Source of the DNA: Morella rubra
Lineage: Eukaryota; Streptophyta; Magnoliopsida; Fagales; Myricaceae
Reading direction: 5' to 3'
NCBI GenBank assembly: GCA_003952965.2
Contig: RXIC02000460.1
Coordinates: 62,001 to 126,000, forward strand
Length of the DNA: 64,000 nucleotides
Under the pieces are notes generated by a model. It made no database searches. It was not told where the DNA came from and was given only the letters and a program-made list of their open reading frames with translations. Positions 47,940 through 59,200 of the stretch are shown here, one piece after another (position 1 is the stretch's first letter; each line of letters opens with the position of its first letter). The position numbers were made by a program, and so were the translations under genes.

Positions 47940-48348
47940 TTTCTAATGTTGCATCGATCGTGGATGGGTCATACGTGATTGATTGATGTTTGATTATGTT
48001 ATTAATTTCTTACTTGAGTTGATACTTCTAAGTTTGTATTGTAATATTTTGTTATTTCAAGTTAGTTTCAAGTTTGATTTGAGATTTATTTAATATGAGA
48101 TTCTGTGAATTGCATGTTTTTATATTTATTTTTACATTTGTTTGTCAATTACATGTTTTAGGATTTTATTTGTGAATTGTGATGAATGAGTAAAATTTTC
48201 GTTTATTGAAAAAAAAGCTTAAATGGGCCGAAAAATATGGCCCAAAAAGTTGTTGGAATTCCGCTATCCGCTTCCGCTTCCGCTAAGAGTTAGCGACCGG
48301 ATGTCAGAATGTCAAATTCCGCTTCCGACTAGTCTGCTATTCACCCTA

Positions 48349-50337
48349 GATGACCTTATGTTTTTTTGTAGGGCAAACTCGAGGGAAGCTACTGAGGTTC
48401 GGTGCATTATGACTTCCATTGAGGCGTGGTTTGGCCAAACTATCAACCTCGCTAAATCATTTATGCATTTCAGCTGCAATATTGGGCAGAAGAATAAGGA
48501 GCATCTCTGTTCTATTTTGCGTCTTCAACCAGCTTGCGAAGCTGGTTCGTATTTGGGCCTCCCGTTGAGTCTCAATCGATCCAAAGTTCGGGCTTTCAAT
48601 GAGATTAAGGAGAAGGCGCAAAGAAGAGTAGCAGGATGGAAGGCCCGAGCTCTCTCCCAAAGGGGTAGAACGGTTCTTGTCCAAGCTGTGTCTGCTGCCA
48701 TTCCGTCCTACACTATGTCTATTTTCCTTCTCCCAAAGGGCAAAGGCTCTCTGCTCAGGTATCGATTCCATCCTTAAAAACTTCTGGTGGGGTTTTTCCT
48801 GTGGTGATCATAAGCATTTTCATCCCAAATCTTGGGCTGCTATTTGCCGCCCCAAACACTTAGGGGGGTTGGGCCTTTGTAGGATATTTGATGTTAATAG
48901 GGCCTCGGTTGCAAAATTGGGGTGGCAGATTCTCTCTAAGAAAGATTGCTTGTGGGTTAAGGCCATGTCGACTAAATACTTGGCTCATCGTAACTTATTG
49001 AATGTGGAAGGCAATTCGGATAGTACATGGTTTTGGAAGGGGATTCTTAGGACCCGTGATCTTCTTGCGAAGGGAATCTGTTGGGCCGTTAAAAAGGGCG
49101 ACAAGAATAAAGTTTGGTGCGACCCTTACCCCTCTAACATGCCCAATTTTCGCCCTCTCATTAAGCAGGGTGCAGTTTTATCTCGGTGTGTTGATCGGGT
49201 TCAAGACCTTGCTTATCCTGATGGTCTAGGCTGGAAGAGGGGTCTTATTATTAATTCTTTTGATGACTCCACTGTTGCTAACATTTTATCTCTTCCCCCT
49301 CATTCGGGGAATGGTGAGGATTTTTTAAGATGGAACCCGGATGCTAAAGGGGTTTTTTTCTATAAAATCAGCTTATTTACTTGAACAGGAGCAACGGTGG
49401 GATGGAGTTTCGGACTCGCGGAATCCAATTTGGGGTAAATTTTGGCGTTTGGAGCTCCAACATAGACTTAGACTTATGATGTGGAAGCTGGTAGCTGATG
49501 CTCTCCCTCTCCGAGGTAAGATGGCTTCTTTTCTCTCTAACCCTTCTGGACGTGGTCTGGAATGTCCCTTATGTGGTGTTGGGTTGGAGATGGGTAACCA
49601 TTTATTCTTAGCTTGTCCTATTAGTCAGCGCATTTGGAGTTTGGGACGTTGGCCCTTGAGAACTGCACCTTGTGTGCACATGCCTCTCTTGGATTGGCTT
49701 AACTTTGTTCTTGAACCTAGGAATCTTCCCTTGACCCATAGAGATGAGTGGCAGCAATTTATTTTATATGTGGCGGTGGTCATAGACTCCATTTGGTTTA
49801 CGAGGAATATGGTGGTCCACAATCAGAAGGAGGTGGTCTTGGACAACATTTTGGCCATGATCAACCGTCGGTTTGATGAGCAGATGTACGCTTGGTATTC
49901 GTTGAAGGAGAGGCCCCTCCATCGCTGGATTCCACCAGCTCCTAACATTGTGATTGTCAACGGTGATGTGGCTATTTCTGATGGCAAGCTGATTTTGCTA
50001 TGGTAAGTCGAGATAATAACGGTGAAATTTTAGCAGCTCGAGCAGGGACCCGGGTTGGGACTTCACCGCTCAAGGGTGAGGCATTAGCCCTTCGATTGGG
50101 GGTGTTGCTTGCTGAAGATCATTGTTGGGAGACGGCTATTTTCCAAAGTGATGCTCAGGTACTGATTGATCAACTTTCCCATTCCGAGGTTCTGCCTGAT
50201 TGGATCATTGAAGAGGATGTCCTTTATCTCAAATCTAGATGGCAAGAGCACCCCAACTGGCAGTTTTGTTGGATCCCCAGTGAAGCTAATGGCCTGGCTC
50301 ATGAGGTTGCACACTGGTGCAGGAGGATGGATGTTGT
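48349..50337 (+). mobile_element. L1-type LINE, 5'-truncated, RT to RNase H
   Basis: The segment starts inside reverse transcriptase at the DD box (DDLMFFCRANSREA) and continues through ETINLAKS-type and GLPLSLNRSKVRAF motifs. The zinc-finger region typical of plant L1 ORF2 follows (CPLCGVGLEMGNHLFLACPI, about 49560-49620). It ends in a plant-type RNase H (about 50000-50337, GEALALRLG, FQSDAQVLIDQL, WIPSEANGLAHEVAHWCRR). Frame changes occur near 48760, 49360 and 49990, so it is inactive. The 5' half is missing. The 3' part is interrupted by a Copia insertion and resumes at 55273. Confidence 0.88.
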
Positions 50338-53300
50338 TTCAGATGAATGAAATAATATCGTATCTTCTCATTAATCACTAAATTGTTTATATATACAACG
50401 GAATGTAGTGTTGCAATAAAACCAACATAACTAACGCATAACAACCTAACGACTTTAGTCTCTATTTCTATTAGCCTCCCTCAAGCTGGACTATGTATAT
50501 TCAAAAGGCCAAGCTTGGATACAAGATTCATAAACTGATGAAAAGGTAAAGGCTTGGTTAAGATATCAGCTAACTGATGTGCTGAAGTAACATGTAGAGT
50601 TTTAACAAGTCGTTGCTGCACCATGTCACGAACCAAATAACAATCCATGTCAATATGTTTGGTGCGTTCGTGGAATACAGGGTTAGCTGCTATGTGAAGA
50701 GCAGCCTTACTGTCACAAAATAATTGAGTCGACTAATCATGAATAATGAGAAAATCCTTGAGCAAGGCAATAAGCCACTTTAACTCGCAGCATGCCATGG
50801 CCATGGAACGATACTCGGCCTCTGCTGAAGAGCGACTAATAGTAACCTGTTTCTTGGATTTCCATGAAACAAGAGAGTCCCCAAGAAAAACTGTAAAACC
50901 AGTAATCGAGCGCCGAGTATCTGGGCAAGCAGCCTAATCCGAATCACAGAAGGCCTTGAGCTGAAGAGAAGATGAGCTTGAGAGAAAAATGCCTTGACCA
51001 GGACTGTTTTTAAGGTACTTAAGAACCCTGATAGCTGCATCATGGTGAGGTTGTCGAGGCTGAGAGAGGAATTGACTCAGTGTATTTACAGCAAAAGAAA
51101 CATCCGGTCTGGTAATTGTAAGATAAAGGAGGAGACCCACCAATCTTCTATAGGAACCAGTATCATCCAATAAAGCACCACCTGAAGCACTTAGCCGAAG
51201 GTTACTATCCATAGGTGTACGAGCAGGTTTGGTGGCCAACAGAGCAGAATCTGCAAGTAACTCCAGAGTATACTTTTGTTGACATAAACTGATGCCAGCA
51301 GCTGATCAGGCCACTTCAAGACCAAGGAAAAAGTTGAGTGATCCCAAGTCTTTAAGCTTGAATTTTGAATCTAACCAGGACTTCAACTCATCAACAGAAT
51401 CAGTAGAGTTACTTGCAATTATGATGTCATCTACATATACTAACAAGGCAAGAAAAACAGTTCCAGTAGACTTGGTAAATAAAGAATAATCTGATTTCGA
51501 TTGCTGAAAACCATATGAAATCAGAGTATTAGAGAACTTGCTAAACCACTGACGACTTGCTTGTTTTAAATCGTATAAAGATTTTTGTAATTTGCACACT
51601 CTATTGTCACCTGAATGTGAGAATCCGGGAGGAAGGTGCATGTAAACTTCTTCATCTAGCTCACCATGTAAAAATGCATTATTTACATCTAATTGATGTA
51701 AACTCCAATTGTGAATTGCTACCAAAGCCAAGAGATATCGAACAGTGGTTAATTTGGCTACGGGAGAAAAAGTATCGAAATAATCAATACCCTCTTGCTG
51801 AGTATACCCTTTTGCGTGCCTTATGCCTTTCAAGAGTACCATCAGCATGAAATTTACACTTGTAGACCCATTTACATCCAATGGCAGTCTTGGTAGGAGG
51901 TAAATCAGTCAATGTCCAGGCATTGTTGATTTCAAGAGCTGTGATTTCAGCTCTCATAGCCTCTCTCTATTCGGATAATTTGACAGCCTCATAGAAATAT
52001 TTTGGTTCAATATGACTACTAACAGCTAAAGTAAAAGCTTGGTGAAGAGGAGATAACGTTGAATAGGAAACAAAAGAAGATAAAGGATATAAAAGGGATG
52101 AAGAAATTGAACCTTGAGCCGAGGACTGATCTGAAGTGCTAGAGGAAGTCTGAGCTAGTTGACAGTGATATTCCTGCAGATAAAAAGGCTTATGTTTGAT
52201 TCTAGTGGACCTGCGGGTAGGTGGATTTAAAGACAAAAGATCAGTAGTAGGTGGCATCATATCATGAGGATTAGGATCGGCAATGGGTGAGGCAACAGGA
52301 TTGGGAATAGGTGAAATAACAGGGTCTGTAATAGGAGAAGTATCTGCAATGGGTAATGTGGATGTAGAATTTGTTGGTGAAGTAGTATCTGTGGATAGAT
52401 GGATGGGATCTGAAGTATGTGGAGATGGAATATAAGAAAAAATATCAGTAATAGGATTAGGAGGAGCTGGAAAAACAAAGTGCTGAAAAACAGGATCAGG
52501 AGGTGCTGGAGAATTATGTGACAGACCCAAGTGAGAATTTTGGAATGGAAAAATTCTTTCATGAAAAATAACGTGCCTAAAATGAGAATGTGATTTGTGG
52601 CAGGATCTAACAACTTATATCCTTTAATACCAGGAGGATAGCCGATAAAAACACAAGGGATGGCTCTCGGATCAAACTTGTTTCTATTGTGAGGATGAGT
52701 AGAGACATAAGCTAAACAACCAAAGGTCCTAAAATGAGAGTAATCTGGTTGTTTATGAAATAAGAGTTCAAAAGGGGAACGATTTTGAAGTAAAGGCGTA
52801 GGGAGTCTGTTGATGGTATGAGTAGCAGCAAGTATGCAATCACTCCAAAAATGGATAGGTATGTGAGCTTGAAAACGTAATGACCGAGCAACATTTAAAA
52901 TATGTTGATGTTTTCGCTCTACAACGGAGTTTTGCTGAGGTGTATACACACAACTCTTTTGATGTAAGATTCCTTTGAGATTGAAAAACTCACGCATATT
53001 AAATTCTAAGCCCTGATCAGAACGTAAGGTTTTTATATTAGTGCTAAACTGATTTTCAACCATGTGACAGAAACTTTGAACACATGATCTAGTATCAAAT
53101 TTAGCCTTAAGGAGATATATCCATGTACAGCGTGAAAAATCATCGACGATGGTTAGAAAATATCGAAAACCATCATAAGAAGGGACGGGAAAAGGTCCCC
53201 AAATATCACAGTGTATGAGCTGAAAAAGAGATGTAGATTGAGAGGTACTTGGTTGAAAAGGAAGCCTTTTTTGTTTACTTAAAGGACATATAGAACAATG

Positions 53301-55265
53301 AGATGGAGGCTGTAAAGTAAGAGAAGAACCAGGTAAAGCATGTTTTATTGATTGTAATCGTGAGTCAAAAGGATGACCCAACCTACAATGCCATAGAAAA
53401 CTAGGGTTGGAGGAACTTTGATTACACAGAACAGTGGAACTAGAATCAATTAAAGCATCTGATGTCTGCAGTAAAAGATAGAGGCCTTCAAAGATTTTAG
53501 CAACTCCAATCGTCCTCCATTGAATAAGGTCCTGGATATAACAATGATTACTGAGGAAAATTAAACAACAAGAAATATCGGATGTCAATCGGCTAGCAGA
53601 TATGAGATTAACAGAAACTTGAGGAATGTAAAGAACATTGTTCAAGATGAGACTCGAATGAATTTTGACAGTGCCAATATGAGTAGCAAAAATATGTTGA
53701 TTATTTGGTAATCTGATTTTGATATTAACTGGAAAAATATTTGAGGTTAAAAGGTGAAAAGACCCGACCATATGGTCAGTAGCACCAGTGTCAAGAATCC
53801 AAGTAGTAGAAGGATGTTGACACTGAGTGAGATGATAAGAAACGGGAGAATTTAAATCTGAATGAACAGATGCAATACCTGAAAAATGAGGAACAAGTGT
53901 AAATGAGTGAACAGATGAATTGGGAACAAAGACATGGTTGACAGATGAAGGAGTTGAGGAAGTTAGGATGGACTGATTCTGAAGAGAAGCTATGAGAGTC
54001 TGACACTGATCTTGAATGGTAGATAACCCGGGCAATTGACTATGTTCTTGATCAAGACTAGCATTATGAACTGAAACAGATTTGCTCTTGGTGAATTTAA
54101 AACCAGGGGGAAAGCCATGTAATCGGTAACACTTGTCTACCGTATGACCAAATTTACCACAGTGGGTGCAGACTGGTTTAGCCCGTCCTCCAGATCCCCT
54201 TGCAACATCAGTTTTCAAAGCCATCACAGCTGACTCTGCTATGGAAACCAAATGAGTACCGAGGTGTTCTTCCTCTTGAACTATTAGGGAGAAGACTTTG
54301 TTAATGCTTGGGAGTGGATCAGATAAGATAATCTAGCCCCTAGCATGAGAAAACTGGTCATTCAATCCCATTAAAAATTGGAGAATAAACTCTCGTTCTT
54401 GGCCAACAAGAATGGATTTGGTTGCCTTGCACTCAGAACCACAAACACAAGCATCGATAGGACAATAGATCTGGAGCTCGTCCCAAAAAGTCTTGAGTTT
54501 GGTAAAATAAGTGCTAACAGAGGCAGAATCTTGAGTGAGAGTAGCAAAGTTCTTACGCTTATGGAAAATCCGAGGTCCATTTGATTGCGTGAATCTCTCA
54601 TGAAGCACATTCCAAACATGCCTAGCGGAATCAGTGTACATCACAGAAGCTGCAATCTCCTTCGAAATTGAGTTCATCAACCAAGCGATGACCATCAAGT
54701 CACAACGCATCCAAGAGAAATAAGAAGGATCATCTGGAGCAGGTTTGGGAATGGAGCCTCGGACAAAGCTGACTTTATTTTTGATTGTAAGAGCCATGAT
54801 CATCGACCGACTCCAGGTGGAATAATTTTGTGCTCCAAGAAGTGGTTGAGAAACCAGAAGTGCACCAGGACTCTCAGCATGCTGAAGATACAGGGGATTA
54901 GATGAAGGTTCATCTATAGGTGTAGAAAAAGGATTTGGGAAGGGAGAATTTGGTTGAGGAGGTTGAGAAGGTTGAGGAGGCTGCAAGAAGGGAGAAGGTT
55001 TAGGAGGAGAGATCTGATCATCAGGCTCTTCCGAGGAAATCATGATCTGCTTGCAAGTGTGAAAAACAGAAAAAAGAAAAAAAAAAAAAAATTTAATCGT
55101 GCAGAAGCTTTGAGAGTAGCTCTGATACCATTCAGATGAATGAAATAATATCGTATCTTCTCATTAATCACTGAATTGTTTATATATACAACGGAATGTA
55201 GTGTTGCAATAAAACCAACATAACTAACGCATAACAACCTAACGACTTTAGTCTCTATTTCTATT
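50338..55265 (-). mobile_element. Ty1/Copia retrotransposon inserted in the LINE
   Basis: Two short LTRs of 135 bp (50338-50472 and 55131-55265) differ by one base, and a direct repeat TGTTGT lies outside each. On the minus strand, a Met-tRNA primer site (TGGTATCAGAGC) follows the 5' LTR, and a purine tract precedes the 3' LTR. Coding order is gag (about 54333-55043, with NYSTWSRSM), zinc knuckle (CTHCGKFGHTVDKCYRLHG), protease (WILDTGATDHM), integrase (CRLGHP, FSRCTWIYLL, QQNSVVERKH), RT ([29 protein letters not shown]) and RNase H. It resembles the Arabidopsis RE1/RE2 elements. All parts are present, but the coding region is broken a few times. The near-identical LTRs suggest a recent insertion, although 135 bp gives a poor estimate. 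Confidence 0.9.
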
Positions 55266-55360
55266 ATGTTGTGGGGGCTATTGATGTTTCTAGGATGCCC
55301 CCTGATATTGTCTCCTGGGACTCTGATGGTTAAGGTTTCAGTTGCTTAGAAAAAAAAATA
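55266..55360 (+). mobile_element. 3' end of the interrupted LINE
   Basis: Immediately after the Copia target duplication the LINE reading frame resumes as VVGAIDVSRMPPDIVSWDSD and stops at TAA. A short A-run follows (55350-55358), consistent with a worn poly(A) tail. This proves the Copia element landed inside the LINE RNase H region. Confidence 0.8.
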
Positions 55361-55519
55361 GCTTGGCTTCAGCCAAGGGGAGCCGAGCCACCGAATTGGT
55401 CTAATAGTCTCATTAAATGACGTGGAGATTATGAGACCATTGGATGTATCTCATTAAACAAAAGCCCTTGCAATCCTTTGTTACAAGGATCTAATGTTTC
55501 GGCTAGTTTGGATTTGGAC
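55361..55519. other. Spacer between two LINE ends
   Basis: About 160 bases with no frame or repeat that I recognise, between the A-run of the first LINE and the start of recognisable sequence of the second. Confidence 0.4.
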
Positions 55520-55920
55520 TAGAGGGTTGATACCCTTTTTGATTTTGCGAGCAATGCTTGGGACTTGGAGCTGTTATTTTCCACCTTTAATGCCGATTCT
55601 CTTTCTAGCCTTTTTCCCGTATTTGCTTTGAGAGCGATTGTAGTGTGCTGGTGCAGGATGTGCTCTCTACTGATGATCAAGTTGGCTGGCAGGCTGAGGC
55701 TTGGATGTTTGCTCTCCGGTGCCATTTTGCTTCGCAGGATGTTCATTCTCTTGAGTGGATCCCCCGGTCTCGGAATCGCTGTGCTCACCGGCTAGCCAAG
55801 TGGGCTGATATCTCCTTCTGTTTTGGTTTTTTATCTGTTTCTTCTGTGCCTAGTTTTATTGTTAATTCTGACACTGGTTGTATTTGAGCTGGTTTTATCC
55901 TTATCTAAAAAAAAAAAAAC
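55520..55920 (+). mobile_element. 3' end of a second L1-type LINE with poly(A)
   Basis: A fragment of an RNase H domain: VLVQDVLSTDDQVGWQAEAW then FALRCHFASQDVHSLEWIPR and NRCAHRLAKWAD, the usual C-terminal end of plant L1 ORF2. A stop and an A-run (55908-55919) follow. Frame breaks upstream of it show it is dead. It differs in sequence from the RNase H at 50.0-50.3 kb, so it is a separate insertion. Confidence 0.8.
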
Positions 55921-56246
55921 AAGAGTCCTTGCTTTGCACTGCTTTGAACCATGCCTCTTTGCACCCAATCTTTTCCCAAAACCGATATCTAGCCATCGAG
56001 GTCGCAAATGTCAGTGCCGTAAACATGATCAGGTTTGACAATTGAAGGGACCAAATGTTGACATTCACATATTACAAGTCGGCGGTCCAAATGGGTAGCT
56101 TTGAAATTTCATTTCAAGTGATGGGAAGTCTAATAGGCATGATTTTGCTAGATATCAGCCCATTAAAAGTAGGAAGATAAGAAGCAATCAATTTAATGCT
56201 TCTGGCATCCAAATCTTCGTTCTCAAAAAGAAGCGCTGAACTAGTT
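55921..56246. other. Upstream region of the receptor kinase gene
   Basis: About 325 bases with no gene. It presumably holds the promoter and 5' UTR of the S-domain receptor kinase gene. An in-frame upstream ATG at 56196 would add 17 residues before the signal peptide and is less likely to be the start. Confidence 0.45.
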
Positions 56247-59200
56247 ATGGCGCTTGTTCGAGAAACCAACTGGTCAGCTCTCCTTGTCTTGCTATCTTGC
56301 TTTTGTTTAGAGTTTGGCTCCGCCGCGGACACCATCACCGCAGCTAAATTCATCAAAGACCGTGAAACCATAATCTCCGACGGCGGTAAATTCAAACTGG
56401 GCTTTTTCAGCCCTGAAATTCTACCTATCGCTATGTTGGAATATGGTATGCTAAAATTCCGATCTCCACTGTCGTATGGGTTGCAAACAGAAACAACCCC
56501 CTCAAGAATTCATCTGGGATTCTTACTATATCCGAAGACGGCAATCTAGTGGTATTAGATTCCCAAAAGAGGACTCTTTGGACATCAAACGTGACGAATT
56601 CTGTTAGCAATTCGAGTGCCCAGCTTTTAGATTCTGGGAACTTTGTCTTGAAAGAAAACACCACCGGAATAGTCATGTGGGAGAGTTTCCAGAATCCTTC
56701 TGATACGTTCTTGCAAAAGATGAAAGTGAGTACTAACGTAAAAACGGGCAATAAAGTGCAGCTGACATCATGGAAGAGCCCGTCTGATCCATCCACGGGA
56801 ACCTTCTCTGCTGGTATTGACTTTCATAGTCTTCCTGAAATCTTCATTTGGAATGCCAGTAGCCCATATTGGCGCAGTGGTCCATGGAACGGTCAGATCT
56901 TTATTGGAATACCAAACATGAATTCTGTATATCTAGATGGATTCGCTCTTGTAGATGATAAAGAAGGAACATACTATTTAGATTTTGCTTTCTCGAACGA
57001 CTCTGTCATATCAAATTTTGTCTTGAAATCACAAGGAAATATAGTGCAACCATATTATAATGGGGAGAATTGGGAGGTCGGGTGGTCATCTCTGGAGTCC
57101 GAATGCGATGTTTATGGCAAGTGTGGGGCATTTGGAAGCTGTAACTCACAGAATTCACCTGCTTGTAGCTGTTTACGGGGATTTGAGCCAAAGAATATCG
57201 AAGAATGGAACAGAGAAAATTGGACTAGTGGATGTGTGAGGAGGACACCCTTGCAGTGCGAGAGAGTGAAAACTGGTGGAGAAGGCAAACAAGATGGGTT
57301 TTTGAAGCTGAAGACGATGAAAGTCCCAGCCTTCGCAGATTGGTCGTCGGCTTTTGAAGATAAATGCAGAACCCAGTGTTTGGAGAATTGTTCGTGTCTA
57401 GCTTATGCATATGATTCTGGCATTGGTTGCATGTCGTGGACGGGAAACTTAACTGACCTACAAAAATTCTCCAGTGGCGGAGTTGATTTTTATGTGCGTG
57501 TGGCCTATTCAGAACTTGGTGGGTGGTTTTTGATCTCTACCGAAATTTTTCTAAAGCACATAGATTGTAGCCTATTTAGGGTGAATTGATCTGATGTTTT
57601 CTCTGATGTACAGATAAAGAGGGACATGTCAAATTAGTTGTTACACTTACAGTGACCATAGGGACAATGTTCTTGGCCATCTGCTCTTACTTATTATGGC
57701 GTGGGATGCTAAACGAGAAGGTAGAGTATGCATTTTCCATTAGCTCTGTCAACTAAATGTCACATGTTTTACAGAGAGATTACTAACTAGTATAGTAAAA
57801 ACCAGCGAGGAAAAAGGAAAAGGAGATGCCATTGTTCAACAAAAGCCAAGAGTATCCAAACTTTCCTGATGAAAAGAATCTTGGAGACAACATCAGCCAT
57901 GTTAAACTCGAGGAGCTACCGGTATTCAGACTCAAGGAGCTGGCAAGTGCAACGAACAACTTCCATCACTCTAACAAACTTGGGCAGGGTGGATTTGGTC
58001 CCGTATACAGGGTAATAGTGTTAGTTATTAAACTTAATTAGAGTTTATTTCCAATAAAATTAGTTAATGGAGAGGTTATGTCTTTTAGTATTCTCATAGG
58101 TTACAAAGTTGAAGAGTTAGAGACCTTTTTAATATTCTCATTATGTGGGGGTTAAATGAGATTTACTATAGTGAATTATGTGAGATTTATTTGGGTGTTA
58201 TGTTTTAGAAGTTGTAAAGTCTCATTGTGGACTATAAATATCCATGTAACCTTTTTGTTATTTCTTAAGTAAGTGGAATAAAGCTTTTGTTGAAGTATTT
58301 TATTTTCTCCACTTTGCTTCATAGACAAATTATTGAGTGTAGCCCAATCCAACAAAGTGGTATCAGAGCCAAGTTCTTGATCCTAGAAAAATGGCCAATT
58401 CCACATTTCCCTTTCATTTTCCTCTCCTTTCGAAAAACAATTTTGATAATTGGTGCATTCGAATGAAGGCGTTGCTTGGATCCCAAGATGCATGGGATGT
58501 TGTAGAGAAAGGCTTTGAAGAGCCTAGTGAGGATGCGCAATTGAGTCCTACTCAAAGGGATTCTTTTCAGAAGACCCGGAAGAAGGATCAACAAGCGCTC
58601 ATGCTCATCCATCAATGTTTGGATGAAGCTATGTTCGAAAAAGTGGCAAATGCAACCACCTCCAAGCAAGCATGGGAGATTTTACAAACCTCCTACCAAG
58701 GAGTGGACAAAGTGAAGAAGGTTCGACTTCAAACACTAAGAGGTGAATTTGAAGTCTTACGCATGAAAGAATCCGAGTCAATGACGGATTACTTTTCACG
58801 TGTGTTGGCCATAGCCAATCAAATGAAGAGGTACGGAGAAAAGTTGGAAGATGTTCGTGTCATCGAAAAGATCCTTCGTTCTTTGCAATCAAAATTCGAC
58901 TACATCGTTGTGGCTATCGAGGAGTCGAAAGATTTGGAAACCATCACAATTGATGAACTCATGGGATCTCTACAAGCTCACGAAGAAAGGCTCAACAAGA
59001 AGAAGGAAGAGTCATTAGAGCAAGTTCTAGCTACAAAGCTCTCTCTCAAAGACAAGGAAGAGGAGCGAGATGGAGGTCACAAAGGAAGAGGACGTGGCCG
59101 TGGTCGAGGTAGAGGCCGAGGAAGAAATGGAAGAGGAAGAGGACGTGGTAGAGATGATCATCATTTTTCCAATAATGGAGACAAGGGACAATCATCAAGA

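Larger units (their letters stand above)
43717..48348 (+). mobile_element. hAT DNA transposon, about 4.6 kb, decayed
   Basis: The left end TAGGCCTGCAAGTCCGG and the complement of the right end TAGGGTGAATAGCAGAC are hAT-like. Subterminal copies of words such as CGGAAGCGGAA occur at both ends. The central region encodes an Ac/RICESLEEPER-type transposase (separate entry). The flanks do not match: the left 8 bases are TGATATCT in a Gypsy RT, the right 8 are GATGACCT in a LINE RT, so there is no target duplication. About 1.9 kb of non-coding leader precedes the transposase, with one exon-like segment near 44147-44260. Confidence 0.75.
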
